A DNA stretch of 64,000 nucleotides from Bacteroides luhongzhouii. GTDB lineage: Bacteria; Bacteroidota; Bacteroidia; Bacteroidales; Bacteroidaceae. The stretch lies in assembly GCF_009193295.2 (NCBI RefSeq), contig NZ_CP059973.1:5456001-5520000 (forward strand), given 5' to 3'. Each line of letters opens with the position of its first letter. Position 1 is the first letter of the stretch. The notes under the pieces are model-generated. The model saw only the letters and a list, made by a program, of their open reading frames with translations. It ran no database searches and was not told the DNA's origin. Positions 52,393 through 62,094 of the stretch are shown here, piece after piece. Made by a program: the position numbers and the translations under genes.

Positions 52393-55300
52393 TTAAAATT
52401 CAACATTCAAACCAAATATTACCGCCCTCGATTGAGGATAAGTACCATAGTCCACTCCTTGAGCAACGGAGTCACCGCCAAAAGCATTTACTTCAGGATC
52501 GTATCCCTTGTATTTTGTCAATGTGAAAAGATTTTGTCCGGTGACGTAAGCCTGCAACCTGGACAAATGTATTTTATTCAACCATTTCTTAGGGAAATTA
52601 TAGGATAAAGTGACTGTTTTCAAGCGCAGATAAGATCCGTCTTCTACAAAACGGGAGGAGTTGTGATTGTTCTCTGTATTACCAACGCGGGGGACATTGG
52701 TAATCATACCCGGTCGTTTCCAACGATCCAATACACGAACCGACTGGTTTCTAAAGTCAGTCATACCTTCCATATCGATGCGTGACGCATTAAAAATCTT
52801 ATTGCCCTGACTTCCCTGCAAGAAAACAGACAGGTCGAAGCCGGCATACGAAAATGTATTCGTCATACCGTAAATGAATTTAGGCTGGGCATTTCCCAAG
52901 GTAGTGCGATCTTCCGGATCGATAAAGCCGTTACCATTCAGGTCACGATAGATGATATTTCCAGTTTCCGGATCGACGCCTTCCGATATATATCCAAAGA
53001 ATGTTCCCAATGGAAGACCTTCTTTCAGGATGACAGCTTTCTCCTTGGATTCATACATTTCAGCATAATAATAGACTTTATTCAAACCGAGCTTCGTCAA
53101 CTTATTCCGGTTGAAAGAGATATTGAAATCGGTATTCCACTGGAAGTTACCTTTAAAATTCTGGGAAGAGACAGTGAACTCCATACCTTTATTCACCATT
53201 TCGCCATCGTTTCTTGTCACACTGCTTGGCACTACATTCTCCGGTAGGCTGACTGTCAGTAATAAGTCGGTTGTTTTTTTGTAATAAGCGTCCACCGAGA
53301 AGGATAAACGAGAATCAAACATTGTCAGGTCGAGACCCAGATTCCACTGGCTTGTTTTCTCCCAAGTCAGTTCTTTATTGGCTGCCGAACCGGGTCTTAT
53401 GGCAAGTCCCGGATATAAATTACCTTCTGAAACCGGTAGTTTACTAACACTCATGGAAGCCATGTAAGCGTAGTTTCCAAAACCGCCCTGATTACCGTTC
53501 ATACCCCATCCGGCACGTAGCTTCAAATCGGTTACGATGTCTTGCAAAGGTTGCATAAACTTTTCGCTTGATATTCTCCAACCTGCCGAAACAGAAGGAA
53601 AAGTACCCCAACGGTGTCCCGGAGCAAAACGGGAAGAACCGTCGGCACGGAAGTTAACCGTCAGCAAATAACGGCTGTCATAATTGTAGGCTATACGACC
53701 CAAAAAAGAGGCCAGCGTCCATGCGGAGGCAGAAGAACCGCAAGCGTCCTTATCCAACTGATTGGCGGCACTGATAGAATGAATATCGGGATAGGACTCT
53801 GCCAGATCAAAACCAGCCATCCAGGATGCGTTATATTGCGCACGCTGTTGGGTGGCTCCTCCCAAGAGTGAAAAGTTATGCTTGTTGAAGGAACAATCAT
53901 AGGTTAGCAAATTCTCAAAAAGCCATTCGAAATTTCGTGAGAAACTCTCTTCCACACGTCCTTTTGTACCGCGTCCGTCCGAAGTTGAAATCGGGTCCAG
54001 ATAATAATCCCAGTGTTCATTAGTCAGTTCAATGCCAAAAGTTGTTTTGAATTTCAGACCTTTGTATATGTCAACCGTAAAGCCAAGTGAACCATTAATA
54101 TGATCTGTATTTGTGTTACTGTCTGCAGCATTGGCAGCCAGCGGATTCAGAATACGTGCACCATAAGCCTGTTCGTCGTATTCATTCGGATCATACGGGT
54201 TCCACTTCTGCATAAACGGAGGAGTATTCACTACGGACAAGATGGAACCGGCACGCAAAGAACTGCGGCTTTCGTTCACCCACTGTCCTCCTGTATGCGA
54301 ATATGCAAAGTTAAGTGCCATCTTTAACCATTTTGTCTGCTCACTATCCAAATTCGCACGGAAATTATACCGGTTGAAATGTGCTTTCTCCACAATACCT
54401 TGTTCGTCGGAATAACCTCCGGATACAAAATATTGTAATTTTTCGGTTCCATTTGCCACGGATAATTGATAGTTCTGATTAACGCCCGTACCGAAGAATA
54501 AATCAGTCCAATCCACATAGCGTGTTTCATTTTCAGGGATATTGGGAGCAACGTCCGAAACAGCTTTCAAGTCTTTCATCAAGTCTTTATATTGCTCTGT
54601 ATTCAAGGCATCTATCTTCTTCCCTAATTTAGAAAAACCCACATAAGCACTCATTTTCACCTGTGGCGCACCGATCTTTCCTCTCTTGGTCGTAATCAAC
54701 ACCACTCCGTTTGCCGCACGTGCTCCATAAATAGCTGCAGATGAAGCATCTTTCAGGATTTGCATACTTTCAATATCATTCGGACTGATATTCGAAATAT
54801 CATCCGACGGCAAACCATCTACCACATACAACGGCTCATTAGATGCCTGCACCGAAGTAGCACCTCTCACCCGGATGGTTACCCCGGAACCCGGCATACC
54901 CGATGGCTGCACGACTTGAATACCGGCTGCTTTTCCCTGAATGGCTTGTGCAGCCGTCATGATCGGACGTTCTTCAATATCTGCCGTAGAAACCACTGAT
55001 ACTGCCGTCGTAATATCTTTCCGTTTCATAGAACCGTATCCCACCACGACAACTTCTTCCAGCACTTGCGAATCTTCACTCAAAGACACATTATATATGC
55101 TCTGTTTATTGACCGTGTGAGACTGGGAAACGTAACCGATATAGGAGAAACTGATTTTTGCCCCTATGGGAGCTTCCAAAGAGAAACGTCCGTCGATGTC
55201 AGTAGCGGTCCCAATATTCTCCCCTTCCACTCTCACGGTAACACCAATCAAAGGTTCCCCCCTCCGATCGGCTACAACACCGGTTATTGTTTTCTTATCT

Positions 55301-55635
55301 CCTTTCCGGGAGGCGTTTTGTTCGGTTTTCAGGGTAAGCACTACCTGCTTGCCCGATTCTATCTTATAACTAATAGGTGACCCTTTGAAAACTTTTTCTA
55401 AAACCGAATCGATGCTTTCATTGTCCACTTTCAATGAAATCTTTTGATCTAATCCGGGAAGCTTATCCGTATAAAAGAAGCTGTAATCAGCCTTCTTCTC
55501 AATCACTCGTATCGTCTGGCGTATTGTCTGATTTTTTACAGAGAAAGTGATCTGCGCACTTACCTCTTGAGACACAAACAACAAGATACAACAGAACATA
55601 ACAAGCCTGAATATGATATGTAATTGTTTTCTCAT
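52393..55635 (-). CDS. SusC/RagA TonB-dependent transporter with STN signalling domain
   Basis: 1080 residues. A signal peptide ends at VSAQ. An STN (secretin/TonB N-terminal) domain spans about residues 30-110. A carboxypeptidase-D regulatory-like domain (ITGVVADRRGEPLIGVTVRV) follows, then the plug (VVVGYGSMKRKDITTAVS) and a 22-strand barrel. The STN domain is the part that signals to FecR, so import and transcription of the PUL are linked through the FecR/sigma pair upstream. Confidence 0.95.
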   Translation of the reverse strand: MRKQLHIIFRLVMFCCILLFVSQEVSAQITFSVKNQTIRQTIRVIEKKADYSFFYTDKLPGLDQKISLKVDNESIDSVLEKVFKGSPISYKIESGKQVVLTLKTEQNASRKGDKKTITGVVADRRGEPLIGVTVRVEGENIGTATDIDGRFSLEAPIGAKISFSYIGYVSQSHTVNKQSIYNVSLSEDSQVLEEVVVVGYGSMKRKDITTAVSVVSTADIEERPIMTAAQAIQGKAAGIQVVQPSGMPGSGVTIRVRGATSVQASNEPLYVVDGLPSDDISNISPNDIESMQILKDASSAAIYGARAANGVVLITTKRGKIGAPQVKMSAYVGFSKLGKKIDALNTEQYKDLMKDLKAVSDVAPNIPENETRYVDWTDLFFGTGVNQNYQLSVANGTEKLQYFVSGGYSDEQGIVEKAHFNRYNFRANLDSEQTKWLKMALNFAYSHTGGQWVNESRSSLRAGSILSVVNTPPFMQKWNPYDPNEYDEQAYGARILNPLAANAADSNTNTDHINGSLGFTVDIYKGLKFKTTFGIELTNEHWDYYLDPISTSDGRGTKGRVEESFSRNFEWLFENLLTYDCSFNKHNFSLLGGATQQRAQYNASWMAGFDLAESYPDIHSISAANQLDKDACGSSASAWTLASFLGRIAYNYDSRYLLTVNFRADGSSRFAPGHRWGTFPSVSAGWRISSEKFMQPLQDIVTDLKLRAGWGMNGNQGGFGNYAYMASMSVSKLPVSEGNLYPGLAIRPGSAANKELTWEKTSQWNLGLDLTMFDSRLSFSVDAYYKKTTDLLLTVSLPENVVPSSVTRNDGEMVNKGMEFTVSSQNFKGNFQWNTDFNISFNRNKLTKLGLNKVYYYAEMYESKEKAVILKEGLPLGTFFGYISEGVDPETGNIIYRDLNGNGFIDPEDRTTLGNAQPKFIYGMTNTFSYAGFDLSVFLQGSQGNKIFNASRIDMEGMTDFRNQSVRVLDRWKRPGMITNVPRVGNTENNHNSSRFVEDGSYLRLKTVTLSYNFPKKWLNKIHLSRLQAYVTGQNLFTLTKYKGYDPEVNAFGGDSVAQGVDYGTYPQSRAVIFGLNVEF

Positions 55636-55789
55636 TAGTAATTAGCTTTAAATTCTTTAAAATATAAGTCTGAAAATTAGACTTTTTATTATCTTTGTGA
55701 AATCATGAAACAAAAAGGATTCCCTTTCCCTTATCCGCATAAGGAAAAATTTCTTTTTTACTATCATGTATAAACCGTATTTTATTTCA

Positions 55790-55821
55790 GGGTGGAATTA
55801 TGCTGCTACATAATTCTACCC
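55790..55821. other. Strong hairpin between fecR and susC
   Basis: GGGTGGAATTATG (55790-55802) and CATAATTCTACCC (55809-55821) pair with one G-T and a 6-base loop. No T tract follows on the minus strand, so it is better seen as a stability or partial-termination hairpin separating sigma-fecR from the sus genes. The rest of 55636-55862 holds the sus promoter region, where I could not identify an ECF-type promoter. Confidence 0.5.
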
Positions 55822-55862
55822 TCTTTGTTTTATTATGAGGTGTCTTCCATAAATCGTCTTTT

Positions 55863-56858
55863 TTAGTTAATACTACTTCCAATTCTCACCGTATCTCCTT
55901 CTAACTCATAGGTCAAAGGATAAGTAAGGCTTATAATGTAAAATACATTATGCAAACTGCTGTTCCGGATGGTTCCGGAAAACGGCACATTCTTCAGCTT
56001 CTCCGAGTCAAACACGACTTTCACTCCGTACATCCGCTCCAGCGTGGTCGCGATCTCTGCTAAAGGCGCTGAATTAAAAATCAACATATTGTTCCGCCAA
56101 AAGTCTATTTCACGCAGATCCGAGATAGGCGATTTAGTAAATGTCTGCTTGTTCTTATGATACTCTACCTTTTCGCCGGGTTTCAACAAGGTGGCATTCG
56201 TTTTATTAGAAACCCTGACACTTCCTTCCGCCAGCAGTGTCGTGACGGAAAGATCGTCCCCATATCCCTTCACATCAAAGGTTGTTCCCAACGCTTCTAT
56301 CTCCAAATCATTGCAACAGACGATAAAGCGCTTGTCTTTGTTCTTTGCCACCTCAAAATAGGCTTCTCCGTCTAAATAAATCTTTCGGTCGGATTTGTTA
56401 TACTCCGCATCATAAGAAAGATGAGTAGCCGAATTCAACCAGACTTTCGTTCCATCAGGTAAAGTCAGATTTGCTTTCTGCCCGTAATCTACTGCAACCA
56501 TGAAAGGATCCTGTGATACCTTATTTATATGTCCTACTCCAAAATATGTGGCCAGCCCCAAACAAACCGGTAATAATATAGTGGCCGCCACCTTATATAT
56601 AATAGGTTGCCAACGCCGCTTCTTCGGATACAGAATTTTGGGTTCATCCAAATTCCGCTGCAGATGATTCCACATTTCTTCTTCCACTGTCTTATCTATT
56701 TCGACAGCTGCTTCTTTCCACATCTGCTCGCAAAGCGAATTAAACTCATCACGAATTCCCGGTTTGCGAATCCATTCAATAAGTATCCTTCTTTCTTCAG
56801 GAGAGGTCTCCTGCTTGAAGAATTTTTCCAATAGTACTATGTAATCGTGTTGCTCCAT
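55863..56858 (-). CDS. FecR family anti-sigma factor
   Basis: 331 residues: cytoplasmic sigma-binding N-terminus (residues 1-85), one membrane helix (VAATILLPVCLGLATYFGVG), and a periplasmic FecR domain with LPDGTKVWLNSATHLSY and a later DUF4974 C-terminal part. It keeps the ECF sigma inactive until the STN domain of the cognate SusC reports substrate. It sits between sigma and susC, as expected. Confidence 0.94.
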   Translation of the reverse strand: MEQHDYIVLLEKFFKQETSPEERRILIEWIRKPGIRDEFNSLCEQMWKEAAVEIDKTVEEEMWNHLQRNLDEPKILYPKKRRWQPIIYKVAATILLPVCLGLATYFGVGHINKVSQDPFMVAVDYGQKANLTLPDGTKVWLNSATHLSYDAEYNKSDRKIYLDGEAYFEVAKNKDKRFIVCCNDLEIEALGTTFDVKGYGDDLSVTTLLAEGSVRVSNKTNATLLKPGEKVEYHKNKQTFTKSPISDLREIDFWRNNMLIFNSAPLAEIATTLERMYGVKVVFDSEKLKNVPFSGTIRNSSLHNVFYIISLTYPLTYELEGDTVRIGSSIN

Positions 56859-56955
56859 AATTTTCCTGTTCTATATATACTAGCCTTGAGAGACAAAAAA
56901 GGACTACAAGAAAATGAAGATAAGTTAGATCTTAACTTTTATTAAAGGTTAAGCA

Positions 56956-57528
56956 TTAGATATGGTGCAGGAAGAGAGAAACAGAAAAGGCAATCGTCCC
57001 CAGCTTGTCACGCAGGAAATCCAAAGAACGATGTACCTGTGTAGCAACGGTCTTTTCGGATATATCCAACTGTTCAGCTATCTCACGATAGTTCAGTCCG
57101 GATTTCCAGTAGAGCATAAAAACTTCCCGACGGGCAGGAGGCAGTTCTTCCAAAAGTTTCAGGATATATTCTTCTAAAAATAAATAATCCAACTCTTCAT
57201 CTATCTCTACAGATTCGTCAGCCGATTCATTCGATAATTTATCCACATAATTTTGAAGCAGGAGTTCGCGCCTCACGTAATGATACACCATATTTCGGGA
57301 TATTTTAAAAAGATACCCGCCAAAATTTCCATCCAAATCAATATTGAGCCGCTTCTCCCAGATTTGGAGAAAAATATCCTGTGTAATGTCCTTTGCCACC
57401 CCAGCATTGCCTACCATAGAAAGGACAAAACTGTAAATGCGAGCATTGTATGCACGATACAACGCTTCAAAAGCATTTTTATTTCCTTCCTTCAATAGTT
57501 GAAGTTGTTGGGTGGTAATCATTATCAA
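56956..57528 (-). CDS. ECF RNA polymerase sigma factor (FecI/PUL type)
   Basis: 190 residues, sigma-70 region 2 with ALYRAYNARIYSFVLSMVGN and DITQDIFLQIWEKR (near residues 20-60) and region 4 with LNYREIAEQLDISEKTVATQ near residue 145. Starts at M1 or M3 are both possible. Together with FecR it forms the trans-envelope switch typical of Bacteroides PULs for host glycans. It is the first gene of the unit. Confidence 0.94.
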   Translation of the reverse strand: MIMITTQQLQLLKEGNKNAFEALYRAYNARIYSFVLSMVGNAGVAKDITQDIFLQIWEKRLNIDLDGNFGGYLFKISRNMVYHYVRRELLLQNYVDKLSNESADESVEIDEELDYLFLEEYILKLLEELPPARREVFMLYWKSGLNYREIAEQLDISEKTVATQVHRSLDFLRDKLGTIAFSVSLFLHHI

Positions 57529-57744
57529 ATAAAGTTAAATCATATATGGACTCAAAAATAACGAAATAACTAAAGCCGACAAGCAAAGCGCTTGTTAAAA
57601 TTTCAATAAATCAATATCTAAGCTTTTAAAAAAGAATAGGATATAAACGCATAACCTATGTATATCATATCATAAATTCAGCCATTTTGCTATAAAATTA
57701 ATAGAAATTACCAATCAACAGCTACAATTTCTAACTTTTATTCC

Positions 57745-57752
57745 TACATTTG
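57745..57752 (+). promoter_or_regulatory. -7 element of the malic enzyme gene (TACATTTG)
   Basis: TACATTTG matches TAnnTTTG, 40 bases before the preferred ATG at 57792. It overlaps the first ATG-containing region of a longer frame, supporting the shorter start. Confidence 0.55.
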
Positions 57753-57791
57753 CGGGCAATTGATAACTTATTAACAAATTACATAAATACC

Positions 57792-60083
57792 ATGGCTAAA
57801 ATAACGAAAGAAGCCGCTTTGCTCTATCATTCACAGGGCAAACCTGGCAAGATTGAGGTAGTGCCTACCAAACCTTATAGTACACAAACCGACTTATCAC
57901 TCGCATATTCCCCCGGTGTAGCCGAACCATGTCTTGAAATTGAGAAGAACCCGCAGGATGCATACAAGTATACAGCTAAAGGAAATCTTGTAGCTGTTAT
58001 TTCTAACGGTACAGCCGTACTCGGACTGGGCGATATAGGCGCCTTGAGCGGCAAACCTGTAATGGAAGGTAAAGGACTGCTTTTCAAAATCTATGCCGGT
58101 ATCGACGTTTTCGACATCGAAGTAGATGAGAAAGATCCGGAGAAATTCATTGCGGCAGTGAAAGCAATCGCTCCTACCTTTGGAGGGATCAACCTGGAAG
58201 ACATCAAGGCACCCGAATGTTTTGAAATCGAACGTCGCTTGAAAGAAGAATTGGACATTCCTGTAATGCACGATGACCAGCACGGTACTGCTATTATCTC
58301 CAGCGCCGGTTTGGTAAATGCCCTGCAGGTGGCAGGAAAGAAAATCGAGGATGTAAAAATCGTCGTGAACGGTGCCGGTGCATCCGCAGTATCTTGTACT
58401 AAATTATATGTATCTTTGGGCGCGCGCCTCGAAAATATCGTCATGCTGGATAGTAAAGGTGTTATTAGCAAGACACGTACCGATCTGAACGAACAGAAAA
58501 GATATTTTGCAACCGACCGCACAGATATCCACACGCTGGAAGAAGCAATCAAAGGCGCGGATGTATTCCTCGGCCTGTCAAAAGGAAATGTGTTGAGCCA
58601 AGATATGGTACGCAGCATGGCTCCGATGCCCATCGTATTCGCATTGGCTAACCCGACACCGGAAATCTCTTACGAAGATGCAATGGCAGCACGTCCTGAC
58701 GTACTGATGGCTACCGGACGTTCCGACTATCCGAACCAGATTAATAATGTAATCGGTTTCCCATATATCTTCCGCGGCGCTTTGGACACTCAAGCAAAAG
58801 CAATCAACGAAGAAATGAAGATTGCAGCCGTACACGCTATTGCCAACCTGGCAAAACAGCCGGTACCTGATGTAGTCAACGCAGCCTACCACGTAAACAA
58901 CCTTTCTTTCGGTGCGGAATACTTTATCCCGAAACCGGTAGATCCACGCCTCATCACTGAAGTTTCATGCGCAGTGGCAAAAGCTGCTATGGAAAGCGGA
59001 GTGGCTCGCACAGAAATCAAAGACTGGGACGCTTACTGTGTTCACCTGCGAGAATTGATGGGTTACGAATCCAAACTGACCCGCCAACTGTATGATACTG
59101 CCCGCCGCTCACCGCAACGTGTCGTATTTGCCGAAGGTATCCACCCGAATATGCTGAAAGCTGCCGTTGAAGCAAAAGCCGAAGGTATCTGTCATCCTAT
59201 CTTATTAGGAAACGACGAAGCTATCGGAAAACTGGCAGAAGAAATGGATCTTAGCCTGGAAGGAATTGAAATCGTGAATCTCCGCCACCCGAACGAATCA
59301 GACCGTCGCGAACGTTACTCCCGCATCCTTGCAGAAAAACGTGCACGCGAAGGATTTACATACGAAGAAGCCAACGATAAGATGTTCGAACGCAACTACT
59401 TCGGTATGATGATGGTGGAAACGGGGGATGCAGACGCATTCATCACCGGACTTTATACAAGATATAGCAATACGATCAAAGTGGCAAAAGAAGTGATCGG
59501 CATCCAACCGGGCTTCAAACACTTCGGTACCATGCATATCCTGAACTCCAAGAAAGGTACTTACTTCCTGGCAGACACATTGATTAACCGTCATCCCGAT
59601 ACGGAAACATTGATTGATATCGCCAAACTGTCCGACAAAACAGTTCGTTTCTTCAATCACACACCGGTTATCTCTATGTTGTCATACTCTAACTTCGGCG
59701 CTGACACCGCAGGTAGCCCAGTGAAAGTGCACGAAGCAGTTGCTCACATGCAGGAAGAATATCCGGAATTGGCTATCGACGGTGAAATGCAGGTAAATTT
59801 TGCCATGAACCGCGAATTGCGTGATACCAAATATCCGTTTACCCGCCTGAAAGGTAAAGACGTAAATACATTGATTTTCCCGAATCTAAGTTCAGCAAAC
59901 GCCGGTTACAAACTGTTGCAGGCAATGGACCCGGATACAGAATTCATCGGCCCTATCCAGATGGGATTGAACAAACCTATCCACTTCACCGATTTCGAAA
60001 GTTCTGTCCGTGACATTGTGAATATCACAGCCGTAGCCGTGATCGATGCCATTGTTGACAAAAAGAAAAGAGGAGTTAAATGA
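57792..60083 (+). CDS. maeB: NADP-dependent malic enzyme with C-terminal phosphotransacetylase domain
   Basis: 763 residues, like E. coli MaeB (about 760). The N-terminal half is malic enzyme, with [34 protein letters not shown] and [11 protein letters not shown] for NADP. The C-terminal half from about residue 430 is a phosphate acetyltransferase-like domain ([16 protein letters not shown]), usually regulatory. It makes pyruvate and NADPH from malate. I chose the ATG at 57792, after the promoter. A small membrane-protein gene overlaps its stop. Confidence 0.94.
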   Translation: MAKITKEAALLYHSQGKPGKIEVVPTKPYSTQTDLSLAYSPGVAEPCLEIEKNPQDAYKYTAKGNLVAVISNGTAVLGLGDIGALSGKPVMEGKGLLFKIYAGIDVFDIEVDEKDPEKFIAAVKAIAPTFGGINLEDIKAPECFEIERRLKEELDIPVMHDDQHGTAIISSAGLVNALQVAGKKIEDVKIVVNGAGASAVSCTKLYVSLGARLENIVMLDSKGVISKTRTDLNEQKRYFATDRTDIHTLEEAIKGADVFLGLSKGNVLSQDMVRSMAPMPIVFALANPTPEISYEDAMAARPDVLMATGRSDYPNQINNVIGFPYIFRGALDTQAKAINEEMKIAAVHAIANLAKQPVPDVVNAAYHVNNLSFGAEYFIPKPVDPRLITEVSCAVAKAAMESGVARTEIKDWDAYCVHLRELMGYESKLTRQLYDTARRSPQRVVFAEGIHPNMLKAAVEAKAEGICHPILLGNDEAIGKLAEEMDLSLEGIEIVNLRHPNESDRRERYSRILAEKRAREGFTYEEANDKMFERNYFGMMMVETGDADAFITGLYTRYSNTIKVAKEVIGIQPGFKHFGTMHILNSKKGTYFLADTLINRHPDTETLIDIAKLSDKTVRFFNHTPVISMLSYSNFGADTAGSPVKVHEAVAHMQEEYPELAIDGEMQVNFAMNRELRDTKYPFTRLKGKDVNTLIFPNLSSANAGYKLLQAMDPDTEFIGPIQMGLNKPIHFTDFESSVRDIVNITAVAVIDAIVDKKKRGVK

Positions 60084-60256
60084 AGCGTCCGTTATCCAAA
60101 TCACAAATAGTTTGCATCAGCCTGCTTTGGTTGGCGCTTTGCTATTTAGTTCTGACGAAAGCCGAACGAATTGACGGGATGACGATAGTAATGCTTGTCA
60201 TTTCGGCAGCATTAGTATTTATTCCTGTTTATAAGTCGATCAAAAAGAACAAATAA
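60080..60256 (+). CDS. 58-residue membrane protein overlapping maeB
   Basis: The start overlaps the maeB stop by ATGA. The protein begins [20 protein letters not shown], has two hydrophobic helices (about residues 9-24 and 34-50) joined by a short charged loop TKAERIDGM, and ends in basic KSIKKNK. It looks like a small inner-membrane hairpin protein. I do not recognise a family. Its overlap with maeB and the terminator right after it support a real coupled gene. Confidence 0.65.
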   Translation: MKRPLSKSQIVCISLLWLALCYLVLTKAERIDGMTIVMLVISAALVFIPVYKSIKKNK

Positions 60257-60278
60257 ATATCTTTTTTCCTATTTTTAA

Positions 60279-60319
60279 TGCGATAAAATATCAATTTTGA
60301 TGTTTTATCGCATTTTTCT
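60279..60319 (+). terminator. Terminator of the maeB unit
   Basis: ATGCGATAAAATATC (60279-60293) pairs with GATGTTTTATCGCAT (60299-60313), followed by TTTTTC. One clean intrinsic terminator, 23 bases after the small membrane-protein gene. Confidence 0.85.
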
Positions 60320-60329
60320 TTATAAAATG

Positions 60330-60360
60330 TTTGCCAGTTCAATTTTTATCTTTACTTTTG
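60330..60360 (+). promoter_or_regulatory. Consensus promoter of gdhA
   Basis: TTTG (60330-60333), 19 bases, then TACTTTTG (60353-60360): a full Bacteroides promoter. It leaves a leader of about 135 bases before the gdhA ATG; I see no known riboswitch in it. Confidence 0.75.
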
Positions 60361-60504
60361 CAACCGAAAATAAAAGTCCGATGTACCCATATGCAAGTGT
60401 GTAAATTGCTATATAATACGAAAGCACACAGTCAAGCGGCACATTAGCAAATTGTCAAATTAGCACATTATTTTTATATCAACCAATTAAAGAAAAAAAA
60501 GATT

Positions 60505-61839
60505 ATGAATGCAGCAAAGGTATTAGACGATCTGAAAAGAAGATTTCCCAATGAACCGGAGTATCATCAGGCAGTAGAAGAAGTACTTTCTACTATTGAA
60601 GAAGAATACAACAAACACCCGGAGTTTGATAAAGTAAACCTGATCGAACGTTTGTGTATTCCTGATAGAGTATATCAGTTCCGCGTGACTTGGATGGATG
60701 ATAAAGGTAATATTCAGACCAACATGGGTTACCGTGTTCAGCACAACAACGCGATCGGTCCTTACAAAGGCGGTATCCGTTTCCACGCATCTGTAAACCT
60801 TTCTATCTTGAAGTTCCTTGCCTTTGAACAAACATTCAAAAACTCACTGACTACTCTGCCGATGGGTGGTGGTAAAGGTGGTTCCGACTTCTCTCCTCGT
60901 GGAAAGTCAAATGCCGAAGTAATGCGCTTTGTACAGGCATTCATGCTGGAACTGTGGCGTCACATCGGTCCTGAAACCGATGTTCCTGCCGGTGACATCG
61001 GTGTTGGTGGCCGTGAAGTAGGTTTCATGTTTGGTATGTACAAAAAACTGGCTCATGAATTTACCGGAACATTCACAGGTAAAGGCCGCGAATTCGGTGG
61101 TTCACTGATTCGTCCGGAAGCTACCGGTTATGGTAACATCTACTTCCTGATGGAAATGCTGAAAACAAAAGGCACTGACCTGAAAGGTAAAGTTTGTCTG
61201 GTTTCCGGTTCCGGTAACGTTGCTCAATATACAATCGAAAAAGTAATCGAACTGGGTGGTAAAGTAGTTACTTGCTCTGACTCTGACGGTTATATCTACG
61301 ATCCGGATGGTATCGACCGCGAAAAACTGGATTACATCATGGAACTGAAGAATCTGTACCGTGGCCGTATCCGTGAATACGCAGAAAAATATGGTTGCAA
61401 ATATGTAGAAGGAGCTAAACCTTGGGGTGAGAAATGTGATATCGCTCTTCCTTCTGCAACTCAAAACGAATTGAATGGCGACCACGCTCGTCAGCTGGTA
61501 GCAAACGGTTGTATCGCTGTATCTGAAGGAGCTAACATGCCTTCTACTCCGGAAGCTATCAAAGTATTCCAGGACGCTAAGATCCTTTACGCTCCGGGTA
61601 AAGCTGCTAACGCCGGTGGTGTATCAGTATCAGGTCTTGAAATGACTCAGAACTCTATCAAATTGAGCTGGAGTGCTGAAGAAGTAGACGAAAAGCTGAA
61701 AAGCATCATGAAAAATATCCACGAAGCTTGCGTTCAATATGGTACAGAAGCTGACGGATACGTAAACTATGTGAAGGGTGCTAACGTAGCCGGATTCATG
61801 AAGGTTGCTAAAGCAATGATGGCACAAGGTATCGTATAA
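60505..61839 (+). CDS. gdhA: NADP-type glutamate dehydrogenase
   Basis: 444 residues, hexameric class I glutamate dehydrogenase. The catalytic lysine motif is LPMGGGKGGSDFSPRG near residue 115, and NAD(P) binding is in VSGSGNVAQYTIEKV near residue 235. It assimilates ammonia into glutamate, the main nitrogen entry of Bacteroides when ammonia is plentiful. It is monocistronic, with its own promoter and a strong terminator. Codon choice looks like a highly expressed gene. Confidence 0.95.
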   Translation: MNAAKVLDDLKRRFPNEPEYHQAVEEVLSTIEEEYNKHPEFDKVNLIERLCIPDRVYQFRVTWMDDKGNIQTNMGYRVQHNNAIGPYKGGIRFHASVNLSILKFLAFEQTFKNSLTTLPMGGGKGGSDFSPRGKSNAEVMRFVQAFMLELWRHIGPETDVPAGDIGVGGREVGFMFGMYKKLAHEFTGTFTGKGREFGGSLIRPEATGYGNIYFLMEMLKTKGTDLKGKVCLVSGSGNVAQYTIEKVIELGGKVVTCSDSDGYIYDPDGIDREKLDYIMELKNLYRGRIREYAEKYGCKYVEGAKPWGEKCDIALPSATQNELNGDHARQLVANGCIAVSEGANMPSTPEAIKVFQDAKILYAPGKAANAGGVSVSGLEMTQNSIKLSWSAEEVDEKLKSIMKNIHEACVQYGTEADGYVNYVKGANVAGFMKVAKAMMAQGIV

Positions 61840-61875
61840 TCAGCGAAAGATATATAAGCTATAGTTTATTTAAAG

Positions 61876-61913
61876 ACTCCCGCCTTCCGAAAGGAAGTGC
61901 GGGAGTTTTTTTT
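61876..61913 (+). terminator. Terminator of gdhA
   Basis: ACTCCCGC (61876-61883) pairs with GCGGGAGT (61899-61906) with an inner CTTCC/GGAAG stem, followed by TTTTTTT. A textbook intrinsic terminator. Confidence 0.93.
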
Positions 61914-61948
61914 ATGCAAAAAAATAACAGGCAATACGTACATAATTC

Positions 61949-61984
61949 ATAGTTATTATCTATCTTTAGATAGAAATTATCTGT
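61949..61984. promoter_or_regulatory. OxyR-like binding site upstream of the catalase
   Basis: Four tetrads ATAG-N7-CTAT-N6-ATAG-N7-CTGT (61949-61952, 61960-61963, 61970-61973, 61981-61984) follow the OxyR pattern, which has N7 in the middle; here that gap is one base short and the last tetrad is CTGT. It abuts the -33 box of the catalase promoter, the normal place for an OxyR activator site. Confidence 0.6.
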
Positions 61985-62015
61985 TTGACAAGCAAGCAAA
62001 AGAAGCCTATCTTTG
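61984..62015 (+). promoter_or_regulatory. Catalase promoter
   Basis: TTTG (61984-61987), 20 bases, TATCTTTG (62008-62015): a complete Bacteroides promoter directly downstream of the OxyR-like site, with the ATG at 62095. Confidence 0.75.
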
Positions 62016-62094
62016 TTACATATTATAAACCCCGGATGAAAGAATAAAAAGGCGACAGTCTGTTTATACTTGTATCCGACTAAAAAATCCATTT

